From Gammaproteobacteria bacterium (lineage in GTDB: Bacteria > Pseudomonadota > Gammaproteobacteria > UBA6429 > Thiohalophilaceae), in assembly GCA_024641475.1 (NCBI GenBank), contig JAHECZ010000009.1:1-64000 (forward strand): a DNA stretch of 64,000 nucleotides, in the 5' to 3' direction. The position numbers and the translations under genes were made by a program. How positions within the stretch are numbered: position 1 is the first letter of the stretch; each line of letters starts with the position of its first letter. Below the pieces are notes generated by a model. It made no database searches. It saw only the letters and a list, made by a program, of their open reading frames with translations, and was not told where the DNA came from. This document shows positions 8,505 through 16,890 of this stretch, piece after piece.

Positions 8505-9095
8505 ATGGATAATATTTCACATAAATTAATCTTGGCATCAACTTCACGATATCGCCAACAGCTATTGACACGCTTGGGAGTGAAATTTGAGGTACAAGCA
8601 CCCCACGTTGATGAAAGCCCACAAACCAACGAAAGCCCTGAACAGTTGGTAGCTCGACTGGCGGAGAGTAAGGCTAAAGCAATTGCTGATCGCTACCCGA
8701 ACGCTTTGATAATTGGATCAGATCAGGTCGCCCTTGTTGATGGGCAGATTCTTGGCAAACCACATACCTATGAAAATGCGGCAGCCCAGCTCAAGCGTGA
8801 ATCCGGAAAACGAATCACGTTTTTAACTGGGCTATGTGTTTATAACACAGCCTCATTGCACTGCCAGGTTGATGTGGTGCCTTACTATGTACTGATGCGG
8901 CAACTGAGCGATAGTCAGATTAAAAATTATTTATTGAAAGAACAGCCTTATGATTGTGCCGGTAGTTTTAAATCCGAAGGGCTGGGAATTGCATTATTTG
9001 ATCGGCTTGAAGGTACCGATCCCAATGCTTTAATCGGTCTACCCTTAATCCGGCTGGTCCATATGTTAGAAAACGAAGGTCTTTCTATCATATAA
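8505..9095 (+). CDS. yceF: Maf-like nucleotide pyrophosphatase YceF (7-methyl-GTP type)
   Basis: House-cleaning nucleoside triphosphate pyrophosphatase of the Maf superfamily. The 196-aa protein resembles E. coli YceF, which hydrolyses 7-methyl-GTP. It shows LILASTSRYRQQLL at the N-terminus, IIGSDQVALVDG with the catalytic aspartate, CAGSFKSEGLGIALF and the C-terminal GLPLIRL block. The frame opens with a TTG at 8496, but the ATG at 8505 is nearer the family start. It is divergent from yceD, unlike in E. coli where both point the same way. Confidence 0.9.
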   Translation: MDNISHKLILASTSRYRQQLLTRLGVKFEVQAPHVDESPQTNESPEQLVARLAESKAKAIADRYPNALIIGSDQVALVDGQILGKPHTYENAAAQLKRESGKRITFLTGLCVYNTASLHCQVDVVPYYVLMRQLSDSQIKNYLLKEQPYDCAGSFKSEGLGIALFDRLEGTDPNALIGLPLIRLVHMLENEGLSII

Positions 9096-9132
9096 ACCAG
9101 CCAGTGTCGTAACGCGAAAATTTCGTTAGCTA

Positions 9133-10113
9133 TTACTGTAATCCAGGTGAATGATTTAATCCCATTTGTTGTAACAGTGATTGACTGACTGAAGTTCCCA
9201 TTTGTTGCGCCAACCTTTCAAAAAAATCGTCATGTGGTGAGAAATCAACAATTTTATCGACTTTGATGATGTCACGTGCAACATAACTGCTATTACCTAA
9301 CCCATCGATCAAGCCGTTTTTCAAGCTTTCTTCACCAGTCCACACCAAACCACTAAATGTATTTGCATCTTCCTTCAAGCGAACACCCCGTCCGTCACGG
9401 ACAGCCTTAATAAATTGTTTGTGTACATTTTCCAGCAGTTGTTTGATATAAGCTGTTTCTTCTTTGCGCTGTGGTGAAAATGGATCTAAAAACCCTTTAT
9501 GTTCGCCAGCTGTATAGAGACGACGTTCAATACCCAATTTGTGCAGCGTTTCAACAAAGCCAAAACCATTCATCACCACACCGATAGAACCGACAATACT
9601 GGCTTTATCGGCATAAATCTCATCGGCGGAAGAAGCAATATAATAAGCGCCGGATGCACCAATATCTGCAATCACTGCATACACTTTTACATCTTTATGA
9701 AGTGCACGCAGTCGCTTAATTTCATCATAGACATAACCTGACTGCACTGGGCTGCCGCCAGGACTATTAATTCGCAGTATTATCCCTGCGGTATTTTTGT
9801 CTTTAAATGCGTTGCGAAGTGCATTGATGATACGGTCGGCACTTGCCTTGGCATCCGGGGCGATAATCCCTTTGATATCAATTAATGCCGTATGTTTGCC
9901 TACACTAAAGCGTTCACCATCACCACTGCCAGATGGAAGCAACATCACCAGCAGCACCACAATCAAATATGCAAGAAATATCGCTTTAAAGGCGATATTC
10001 CAACGACGACTGCGCCGTTGTTCATTGAGCGATGCAAACACCAGTTTGGTAAGTACATCCTGTTGCCAGCCATCGTCGGATTTGCCGGTATTTTCCTGAA
10101 TATTGTCACTCAT
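9133..10113 (-). CDS. sppA: signal peptide peptidase SppA (short form)
   Basis: Membrane-anchored serine protease that degrades cleaved signal peptides. It has 326 aa, the short 36-kDa-type form with one ClpP-like domain. A transmembrane anchor spans about residues 42-60 and the protease domain follows in the periplasm. Ser154 in GASGAYYIAS is the nucleophile and Lys206 in AGEHKGFLDPFSP the general base. The order rluC-sppA-yceF matches the Pseudomonas neighbourhood. It converges with yceF and follows rluC after 49 nt. Confidence 0.93.
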   Translation of the reverse strand: MSDNIQENTGKSDDGWQQDVLTKLVFASLNEQRRSRRWNIAFKAIFLAYLIVVLLVMLLPSGSGDGERFSVGKHTALIDIKGIIAPDAKASADRIINALRNAFKDKNTAGIILRINSPGGSPVQSGYVYDEIKRLRALHKDVKVYAVIADIGASGAYYIASSADEIYADKASIVGSIGVVMNGFGFVETLHKLGIERRLYTAGEHKGFLDPFSPQRKEETAYIKQLLENVHKQFIKAVRDGRGVRLKEDANTFSGLVWTGEESLKNGLIDGLGNSSYVARDIIKVDKIVDFSPHDDFFERLAQQMGTSVSQSLLQQMGLNHSPGLQ

Positions 10114-10162
10114 GCTTCACCTGTTTTCGTCATAAATGGATTCTACCAGTTTACATTTAGAT

Positions 10163-11137
10163 TTATGGATTAAATGTCAAACTGAGTTGTTGTAACACCT
10201 GCTGCAAGGCTGCATCAAGGGGCGCGGTAACTGTGATAGTTTGCTTTGGTTCTTGCAATGAAAATTCCAAACGCCAAGCATGTAAAAACAAGCGTTTTAA
10301 ACCATATTCGCGTATTTGCCGGTTGAATTCTTCATCACCATATTTGGGATCACCTGCAATTGGGTGATTTATATGCATTGCATGGACACGAACCTGATGG
10401 GTTCGCCCAGTGAACAATTGCGCTTCAACCAAACTTGCCAACGGCGATATCGACAACGGTCGAAATCGGGTTAATGATGCCTTGCCTGCCTTATTTACTT
10501 TCACCAATCGCTCGCCAGATGACAACAGATTCTTCTGCAATGGCACATTCACATCACGCGCCCCGCCTTGCCATTTCCCTTTAACCAACGCCAAATAGCG
10601 TTTATCCATATCTGCAGTAGATTCTTCCCGTAACAAAGTGTGTAACTGGCGCAAAGCATTGCGTGTTTTTGCGATAACCAGGCACCCGGATGTTTCACGA
10701 TCCAGCCGATGCACTAATTCCAGAAATGGGGCTTCAGGTCGCCATGAGCGTAATGCTTCAATAATCCCGAAACTTAAGCCACTACCGCCATGAACCGCCA
10801 TGCCACTAGGCTTGTTAATGATTAGCACTCGATCATCTTCATACAATACCGCATTGCTAATCCGCGCGATGGCTTTATTCGGTGCGGTAACAGCAGGAGT
10901 AATCTCCCTGAGCAATGGCGGAATACGAATATGATCACCTGCCTGTATTCGATAATGAGGTTTGATGCGGCCTTTATTCACACGCACCTCACCTCGACGC
11001 AATATTCGGTAAACCTGGCTTCTGGGAATATCTTTGAGGTACGTCAGCAAAAAATTATCGATTCGCTGACCAGCCTGGTCGGCAGCAATCTCAATTTTCT
11101 CCACAGGATTATTCAGGGGTTTTGCTGATGCAGTCAT
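10163..11137 (-). CDS. rluC: 23S rRNA pseudouridine synthase RluC
   Basis: Makes the 955/2504/2580 pseudouridines of 23S rRNA in E. coli. The 324-aa protein has an N-terminal S4 RNA-binding domain (residues about 22-85, with RSQVYRILRRGEVRVNKGR) and a RluA-family catalytic domain. The catalytic aspartate lies in HRLDRETSGCLV. The ending GRTHQVRVHAMHINHPIAGDPKYG is typical. It is divergent from rne across a long leader region, the same arrangement as in E. coli and Pseudomonas. Confidence 0.95.
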   Translation of the reverse strand: MTASAKPLNNPVEKIEIAADQAGQRIDNFLLTYLKDIPRSQVYRILRRGEVRVNKGRIKPHYRIQAGDHIRIPPLLREITPAVTAPNKAIARISNAVLYEDDRVLIINKPSGMAVHGGSGLSFGIIEALRSWRPEAPFLELVHRLDRETSGCLVIAKTRNALRQLHTLLREESTADMDKRYLALVKGKWQGGARDVNVPLQKNLLSSGERLVKVNKAGKASLTRFRPLSISPLASLVEAQLFTGRTHQVRVHAMHINHPIAGDPKYGDEEFNRQIREYGLKRLFLHAWRLEFSLQEPKQTITVTAPLDAALQQVLQQLSLTFNP

Positions 11138-11489
11138 AGTTGTGGATCTTATCAGGCTGAATCATTGCTGGCGTGACCAATGACTGTTATAGTTTGATCT
11201 GTATGCAGTTCTTCGCCAATGCACTATTTTGGTGCGTCCTGCTACCGAATTTGAGTTAGCCGTAGTTATTACGGTTGACCACTTTAGATAGGGAGTGTCT
11301 GCAACAATAAACGGACACACTGGATTAACCGCGCTCCCATCGCGACAAAGCATGGGGGGTGGACACAATACAAGCCGATTGGCACGTTGACCACAGCGAC
11401 GTCACTTGATGACCGCATGGTGTGAACCCGCCCTTATTGCAACTGGCCCAGCCAGCGTGGTCGAGCGCCACTGTAAAGGTTTTATATAA
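11138..11489 (+). promoter_or_regulatory. rne promoter and structured 5' leader
   Basis: This 352-nt gap between rluC and rne holds no convincing gene. In E. coli the rne 5' UTR is similarly long and folds into hairpins through which RNase E degrades its own mRNA. Here GTGTCTG (11295-11301) pairs with CGGACAC (11312-11318) around a 10-nt A-rich loop, flanked by GGGA/TCCC (11291-11294 and 11335-11338). A second GGACACA at 11361-11367 could compete for the same strand. An AAAGG sequence about 10 nt before the ATG is the probable ribosome binding site. I could not place the promoter with confidence. Confidence 0.6.
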
Positions 11490-13868
11490 ATGAAACGAAT
11501 GTTATTTAACGCAACTCAGCGTGAAGAGTTGCGAGTTGCACTGGTTGAAGGTCAATGGCTTTATGATCTGGATATCGAAACGACCCTGCGCGAATCACGC
11601 AAAGCGAACATCTACAAAGGTCGTATCACCCGGGTAGAACCCAGCCTTGAAGCAGCTTTTATCGACTATGGCGCCGAGCGCCATGGTTTCCTGCCTCTTA
11701 AAGAAATCTCTCGCGACTATTTTGACCCGGCCGTCGATATCTCTGGTGGCAAAATCAATATTAAAGAAGTTCTCAAGGAAGGTCAGGAACTGGTTGTCCA
11801 GGTCGCCAAGGAAGAACGCGGCAACAAAGGCGCGGCGCTGACAACGTTTATCAGCATGGCGGGTCGTTACCTGGTGTTGATGCCAAATAATCCACGTGCT
11901 GGTGGTGTTTCGCGCCGCATTGAAGGTGAAGATCGCACCGAAGCACGGGATGCGTTAAGTTCTCTGACGATACCCGACGATATGGGGATCATTTTACGTA
12001 CGGCTGGCGTTGGCAAGAGCGCCGAAGAACTGCAGTGGGATCTGGATTACCTCATTAAAGTCTGGACAGCTATTAAAATCGCATCCGATCAAAAAGCCGC
12101 CCCTTTCCTTATCTACCAAGAAAGTAATTTGATTACGCGTGCTATCCGCGATTACTTCCGCAATGACATCAATGAAATTCTGATTGACTCACCAGGACTT
12201 TATAATCAGGCCCGGCAGTTTGTCGAACAAGTCATGCCGCAATTTGTCAGTCGTGTCAAACTGTACTCCGATCCGGTTCCACTGTTTACCCGTTACCAGA
12301 TAGAATCACAAATCGAGTCGGCATTTCAGCGAGAAGTACGCCTGCCTTCCGGTGGCGCACTCGTCATTGATCACACCGAAGCACTGGTCACCATCGATAT
12401 CAACTCATCACGCGCCACCAAAGGTGGTGATATCGAAGAAACCGCACTGATGACCAACCTGGAAGCGGCTGATGAAATTGCCCGTCAACTTCGTCTACGC
12501 GATATTGGTGGCCTGATTGTTATCGATTTTATTGATATGACCCCATCACGCAATCAGCGTGAAGTTGAAAACCGCTTAAGAGACGCGCTCAAGCTGGATC
12601 GGGCTCGTGTGCAAATTGGCCGCATCTCCCGCTTCGGCTTGCTGGAAATGTCACGCCAACGCCTGCGCCCATCTCTGGGTGAATCCAGTAAAGTAGTTTG
12701 TCCGCGTTGTAATGGACAAGGTTCGATTCGCGGGATCGAATCACTGGCGCTGGCCGTGCTGCGTATGATTGAAGAAGACGGCATGAAAGAAAACACATCT
12801 CGTGTTATCGCCCAATTACCGGTTGAAGTAGCGACATTCCTTCTAAATGAAAAACGTCACAGTCTGAATGACATCGAAAAAAGACATGAAATCAGTGTTG
12901 TTCTTGTACCGAACATCTACTTGCAATCACCTCATTACGAAATAACCCGTATTCGTGATACAGATGTCACACCGGAAACTACCAGTCAGAACAGCTATGA
13001 AATGGTGACCGAACCGGATAGTAAAACGGAAACTGCGGCATCACAAAAAGCGTCCCAGCAAGTTGCCGAACAACCTGTGGTTAAAAATGTGTTACCGGAT
13101 ATCCCGCAGCCACCACAAGCGTCGACTGCGGCAGCCAATAAACCGGGTATCTTCATTCGAATTTGGCGCGCATTATTTGGCAGTGGTGAAAAACCCAAAG
13201 CATCACCGCCACGTCCAGCTCGCCCATCGTCTCAAGGGCAACATCGCGCGCGTGGCGATCGCCATGAACGCGGACGTGATCCACGTCGAGATAAAGGCTC
13301 ACAACACCGCCAGCATCCGCAGCAACGCCGCCAGCACCAACAGTCGACAACGACAACGACAACGACGGCGAGTGCCTCTACCCCGGCCCAACCTCAAGCC
13401 AATACCAGCAATAATGCGATAAGCACAGAGATTGTGACACCAGCACCACACGCCGCTAGTACTGGTACTTCTCCCGCTCCAGGTAACGGCATTTCTCAAA
13501 ATCCAAATCAGCGACGTGGTCGACGCAGTCGTCGTCGCCGTGGCCCACGCACACAACAACCAGGGCAAGAGATGGGTGATGCAGCGAACTCTCCCCATGA
13601 AAATCAGAATCATCAATCGAATGATTATGGTCAACATGAACATGTTGAAAATCAGTCACACCACGAGACATCGTCCACTTCTGCGCATACAACACACTCA
13701 GAACAACGCGACAACTACCGTGAACCACAGCAAAAAGTGACCGCTGATAGCCCACGCGAATCGTCCTGGAGTGATAAACCTGCTTCTACAGCTGACACTA
13801 ATCCGGTAAAACCCGTACACAACATCGATTCTGGCTCAGATTCGAATGGGGGCAACTCCCATAATTGA
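11490..13868 (+). CDS. rne: ribonuclease E
   Basis: Endoribonuclease that starts mRNA decay and processes rRNA and tRNA. The 792-aa protein has the S1 domain (about 37-120) and the catalytic DNase I-like region with Asp303 (VTIDINSSR) and Asp346 (VIDFIDM). The Zn-link is C404PRC407. An amphipathic segment near residues 552-567 ([14 protein letters not shown]) resembles the membrane-anchoring segment A. The rest is low-complexity, rich in Gln, Asn, Thr and His, with two arginine-rich RNA-binding blocks (about 585-615 and [15 protein letters not shown]). It is shorter than the 1061-aa E. coli enzyme, and I do not recognise a conserved degradosome partner site at the extreme C-terminus. Confidence 0.97.
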   Translation: MKRMLFNATQREELRVALVEGQWLYDLDIETTLRESRKANIYKGRITRVEPSLEAAFIDYGAERHGFLPLKEISRDYFDPAVDISGGKINIKEVLKEGQELVVQVAKEERGNKGAALTTFISMAGRYLVLMPNNPRAGGVSRRIEGEDRTEARDALSSLTIPDDMGIILRTAGVGKSAEELQWDLDYLIKVWTAIKIASDQKAAPFLIYQESNLITRAIRDYFRNDINEILIDSPGLYNQARQFVEQVMPQFVSRVKLYSDPVPLFTRYQIESQIESAFQREVRLPSGGALVIDHTEALVTIDINSSRATKGGDIEETALMTNLEAADEIARQLRLRDIGGLIVIDFIDMTPSRNQREVENRLRDALKLDRARVQIGRISRFGLLEMSRQRLRPSLGESSKVVCPRCNGQGSIRGIESLALAVLRMIEEDGMKENTSRVIAQLPVEVATFLLNEKRHSLNDIEKRHEISVVLVPNIYLQSPHYEITRIRDTDVTPETTSQNSYEMVTEPDSKTETAASQKASQQVAEQPVVKNVLPDIPQPPQASTAAANKPGIFIRIWRALFGSGEKPKASPPRPARPSSQGQHRARGDRHERGRDPRRDKGSQHRQHPQQRRQHQQSTTTTTTTASASTPAQPQANTSNNAISTEIVTPAPHAASTGTSPAPGNGISQNPNQRRGRRSRRRRGPRTQQPGQEMGDAANSPHENQNHQSNDYGQHEHVENQSHHETSSTSAHTTHSEQRDNYREPQQKVTADSPRESSWSDKPASTADTNPVKPVHNIDSGSDSNGGNSHN

Positions 13869-13893
13869 GTTATAGGGTAAAACTTAATCCGAA

Positions 13894-13918
13894 ACGGGGC
13901 CTGTTGGCCCCGTTTTTT
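13894..13918 (+). terminator. rne rho-independent terminator
   Basis: ACGGGGCC (13894-13901), loop TGTT, GGCCCCGT (13906-13913), followed by a run of T to 13918. An 8-bp G+C-rich stem with a U-tract 26 nt after the rne stop codon is a textbook intrinsic terminator. Confidence 0.93.
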
Positions 13919-13980
13919 CATCAAGAATCCGCCTGATTATCCGATATCTATACTGGCAGCTCTGATGGGAGGACAGTCTA

Positions 13981-14382
13981 ATGCGCACCTATTTCCTTGC
14001 TTTGACGCTATTACTCAGTAGTTTCACCGTCTATGCCAACAGTGGTGGTGGTGGTGAAAACGTAAATAATCCCTATTTCGAAATTGCGACACCATTTGTC
14101 GTAAATATTCAAGATGAAACAGCGATGCGATTTCTACAGGTAAATGCCCAACTGGTGCTAAGTCATCCGGAATTAAAAGCTCAAATAACAAAAAATTTAC
14201 CTGCCATACAAAACGTCATGATGCTGGTTTTAAGCGAACAAAGCGTTAAGGAAATACGCACATTACAAGGAAAGCAAAAATTACGTGATAAAACCTTAAA
14301 GGAAGTTCAGGAATTCTTGCAAAAAGAAATTGGCGATACTGCTGTAACTGAAATATTATTTACCGGTTTTATAATTCAATAA
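13981..14382 (+). CDS. exported FliL-like protein
   Basis: A 133-aa protein with a signal peptide (residues 1-19, cleavage probably after VYA) and a Gly-rich linker. A FliL-type domain follows: YFEIATPFVVNIQD, RFLQVNAQLVL, a central MLVLSEQSVKEIRTLQGKQKLRDKTLKEVQ helix region in pieces, and TEILFTGFIIQ at the end. FliL modulates flagellar stator function, but no motility gene is nearby and the usual transmembrane anchor is replaced by a cleavable signal. The true role is unknown. A strong GGGAGGA ribosome binding site precedes the ATG. It has its own space after the rne terminator and converges with the phosphatase gene. Confidence 0.75.
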   Translation: MRTYFLALTLLLSSFTVYANSGGGGENVNNPYFEIATPFVVNIQDETAMRFLQVNAQLVLSHPELKAQITKNLPAIQNVMMLVLSEQSVKEIRTLQGKQKLRDKTLKEVQEFLQKEIGDTAVTEILFTGFIIQ

Positions 14383-14391
14383 GAAACAGGT

Positions 14392-14877
14392 TTATTTTAG
14401 ATGGTGTTTACGGATATCAACCAGCAACCCACGTGACGCAGCATCAACTAACGAATACACCAGATCAAAACCATCTTGCCCGCCATAATAAGGATCCGGC
14501 ACTTCAGTATGTCGAGCATCATGTGCAAAATCCAGGAAAAGTCGTACTCTCTGCCGATATGCGTCCGGACATATTTCCAGCAAAATCTCCAGATTATCTC
14601 GATCCATAGCTAACACATAATCAAATTTTGAAAAATCATTTGCCTTGACTTGTCGTGCGCGCAAATCGCTGATATCCACGGTATGTTGCGCGGCTGTTGC
14701 CTGTGCGCGTCGATCAGGTGGCTTGCCCATGTGATAGGCATGCGTACCCGCCGAATCAGTATTGATACAGTGATTTAGTTCTTCTTGGGCGACTAACTGA
14801 CGGAATACTCCCTCAGCCATCGGTGAGCGGCATATATTCCCCATACAAACAAACAATATTTGAATTTTCGGTTGCAT
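14392..14877 (-). CDS. low-molecular-weight protein-tyrosine phosphatase
   Basis: Cytoplasmic phosphotyrosine phosphatase of 161 aa. The P-loop is C11MGNICR17S with catalytic Cys11 and Arg17; the general-acid aspartate is in DPYYGG. Pseudomonas has the same gene beside kdsB. In other bacteria such enzymes act on tyrosine kinases that control polysaccharide export, but no kinase is encoded nearby, so the substrate is open. It is last in the long lolC-to-kdsB minus-strand series, 52 nt after kdsB. Confidence 0.93.
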   Translation of the reverse strand: MQPKIQILFVCMGNICRSPMAEGVFRQLVAQEELNHCINTDSAGTHAYHMGKPPDRRAQATAAQHTVDISDLRARQVKANDFSKFDYVLAMDRDNLEILLEICPDAYRQRVRLFLDFAHDARHTEVPDPYYGGQDGFDLVYSLVDAASRGLLVDIRKHHLK

Positions 14878-14929
14878 CGTATTCTTTTAATAATTAGTGA
14901 TATAAATTGTTCTGCAGATTTTATTGCGA

Positions 14930-15709
14930 TTAACTTGCGCTGGTATTTGCTGCTTTAAGCATTAACGCTTCTACCAGACGTAACTCTTCTTCAGTGTCCA
15001 CGCCTGGTCCCGGGGTTTCAGCAGCCTGCGCAATAGCGATACGTCCACCGTGCCACAGGACACGTAATTGTTCCAGCTTTTCGATATCTTCATATGGACT
15101 TGGCGAGAGTTCTGCGTACTTGTGGAGAAACGCAGCTCGATAAGCATACATACCAATATGCCGTTGATAGACATATGTTTGTAATGCAATTTGGCGTTGC
15201 TCAGGCGAATGATCACGTTGTTGCGGAATACATGCACGGCTAAAATATTGCGCATACCCTTGTCTATCACGCACAACCTTGACAATATTTGGATTATTCA
15301 AGCCTGACTCGTCCAGAATTGGCATCGACAATGTGGCCATGTCCGCAGCAGCATGGTCCCGTAATAATTGTGCGACCTGACTGACACAGCTGGCAGGCAT
15401 CAATGGCTCATCGCCTTGCAAGTTCACCACGACTGCTTCCGCAGGAATTTTTCTTTGCTGGATAACTTCACCGATACGGTGTGTTCCAGAAATATGTGAA
15501 GATGAAGTCATACAGACATCTGCGCCAAATGTCTTGGCGGAATCAGCAATACGTTGGTCATCCGTAGCGATGATAATTGATTTTGCGGTGGTTCTTTGCG
15601 CACTCTCAAACACATGCTGCAACATGGTTTTGCCTGCTATCATGCGCAACACCTTGCCAGGCAATCGTGTCGAATCATACCTGGCCGGGATGATAACAAA
15701 AAATGACAC
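14930..15709 (-). CDS. kdsB: 3-deoxy-manno-octulosonate cytidylyltransferase KdsB
   Basis: Activates Kdo as CMP-Kdo for the LPS inner core. The 259-aa protein has the N-terminal nucleotide-binding motif IPARYDSTRLPGK, the Mg-binding NLQGDEP and HIGMYAYR. The start codon is GTG and shares one base with the stop codon of the Trm112-like gene (TAGTG), indicating translational coupling. Together with lpxK and msbA it forms a lipid A/Kdo maturation cluster. Confidence 0.97.
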   Translation of the reverse strand: MSFFVIIPARYDSTRLPGKVLRMIAGKTMLQHVFESAQRTTAKSIIIATDDQRIADSAKTFGADVCMTSSSHISGTHRIGEVIQQRKIPAEAVVVNLQGDEPLMPASCVSQVAQLLRDHAAADMATLSMPILDESGLNNPNIVKVVRDRQGYAQYFSRACIPQQRDHSPEQRQIALQTYVYQRHIGMYAYRAAFLHKYAELSPSPYEDIEKLEQLRVLWHGGRIAIAQAAETPGPGVDTEEELRLVEALMLKAANTSAS

Positions 15710-15891
15710 TAAGCCACTTCCTCTTCAGGAGGCAGAGCTCGCGCATCTTCTTCCAGCATGACTGGAAATCCATCGCGCACAGGATATGCCAGACGATCAA
15801 TGCGGCAGATTAATTCACTTGCTTCCTGACGATATACCAATTGTCCTTTGCATAGCGGACAAACCAGTATATCAAGGAGTTTTTTGTCCAT
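15709..15891 (-). CDS. ycaR: Trm112 family protein YcaR
   Basis: Small protein of 60 aa, with [14 protein letters not shown] and [18 protein letters not shown] as in E. coli YcaR. Trm112-like proteins act as small zinc-binding or chaperone-like partners of methyltransferases; the bacterial role next to lpxK/kdsB is not settled. Only one CxxC pair is present, plus a later single cysteine. It overlaps lpxK by 20 nt and kdsB by 1 nt, so all three are translated together. Confidence 0.92.
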   Translation of the reverse strand: MDKKLLDILVCPLCKGQLVYRQEASELICRIDRLAYPVRDGFPVMLEEDARALPPEEEVA

Positions 15892-16885
15892 GATGCTTCT
15901 CCAATAACGTCAAAAGTCTCATGCCAAATTCATCTGGCATATGTGCGTCAATCGGCACATACCACCACGATGGTTTGCTAAAACGTTCGCATTTTACTGC
16001 ATCTTTCTCAGTCATAAGTACAGTTTGATCTTCAGTGAATGCCAGATCAGTTGGCTCAAAGAAGTGGTGATCAGCGAATGCGCGCGTAGTCATGCGAATG
16101 CCATAGCTGCGCATAAAATTAAAAAATCGATCTGGATTTCCAATCGCAGCAATTGCAATAGCAGATTCTGATTTAAATTCATCAAGTGGACGATGCATGC
16201 CTGTTTGTAGATTTATCGCATCCATGCTGGTGTAACGCATGGGATATTCCTGTTGCATGGCTGTACCGTTGGTAACCAGAAAATCCACTTCGTGCAATCT
16301 CGAAGCGGATTCGCGTAATGGTCCGGCCGGCAAGCAATAACCATTACCAAATCGACGCACACCATCAATAACCGCAATTTCGATTTGCCTATCGAGTGCG
16401 TAATGTTGCAGCCCATCATCACTAAGAATTACATCAACTTTGGCATAACGTCGCAAGGCGTTTGCGGAAGCCACTCTATCCGGCCCAACCGCCATGGGAC
16501 AACCAGTACGCCGTGAAATAACCAGCGCTTCATCACCAACAATAATAGGATCAGCATCCGGGCGCACCTGTTGAGGCCAGCGGCGCGCCTGACCAAAATA
16601 ACCTCGACTGATAATACCAGGCTTGTACCCTGCGGCTTTTAGATAGTTTGCCAGCCAAATTACCAGCGGTGTCTTACCTGTTCCCCCGACGGAAATATTA
16701 CCGACAACAATGACAGGAATACCCAGCGCATGGGTTTTAAATATACCCAAACGATAAAACCATCTGCGAATAAATATAATTATTTTAAAAATCCAGGCCA
16801 ATGGTCGCAGCGCCAGAACCCAGCCACTTTTTCCATACCAGATACTTTCCAGTTTATCTGCAATATTTTGTCTCAATTTGCTCAC
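15872..16885 (-). CDS. lpxK: tetraacyldisaccharide 4'-kinase LpxK
   Basis: Inner-membrane kinase that adds the 4'-phosphate to make lipid IV-A. The 337-aa protein has an N-terminal membrane-associated helix ([15 protein letters not shown]), a P-loop [25 protein letters not shown], and the C-terminal [11 protein letters not shown] motif. It starts 6 nt after msbA, so lipid A synthesis and its flippase are encoded together. Confidence 0.96.
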   Translation of the reverse strand: MSKLRQNIADKLESIWYGKSGWVLALRPLAWIFKIIIFIRRWFYRLGIFKTHALGIPVIVVGNISVGGTGKTPLVIWLANYLKAAGYKPGIISRGYFGQARRWPQQVRPDADPIIVGDEALVISRRTGCPMAVGPDRVASANALRRYAKVDVILSDDGLQHYALDRQIEIAVIDGVRRFGNGYCLPAGPLRESASRLHEVDFLVTNGTAMQQEYPMRYTSMDAINLQTGMHRPLDEFKSESAIAIAAIGNPDRFFNFMRSYGIRMTTRAFADHHFFEPTDLAFTEDQTVLMTEKDAVKCERFSKPSWWYVPIDAHMPDEFGMRLLTLLEKHHGQKTP

Positions 16886-16890
16886 GACAG

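Noticed and set aside
9108-9127. Bidirectional terminator between yceF and sppA (TAACG ... CGTTA)
   Set aside because: Only a 5-bp A+T-rich stem with a mismatch and no T-run in either direction.
11162-11368. 68-aa open frame on the minus strand in the rne leader
   Set aside because: Cys/Pro/Arg-rich without a family pattern, no convincing ribosome binding site, and it coincides with the structured rne leader.
13063-13755. Several overlapping open frames on both strands inside the 3' part of rne
   Set aside because: They arise from the low-complexity codon composition of the RNase E tail and show no start signals or domains.
13981-14382. Part of a flagellar operon
   Set aside because: Only one FliL-like gene, with a cleavable signal rather than an anchor, and none of fliM, fliN or motAB nearby.
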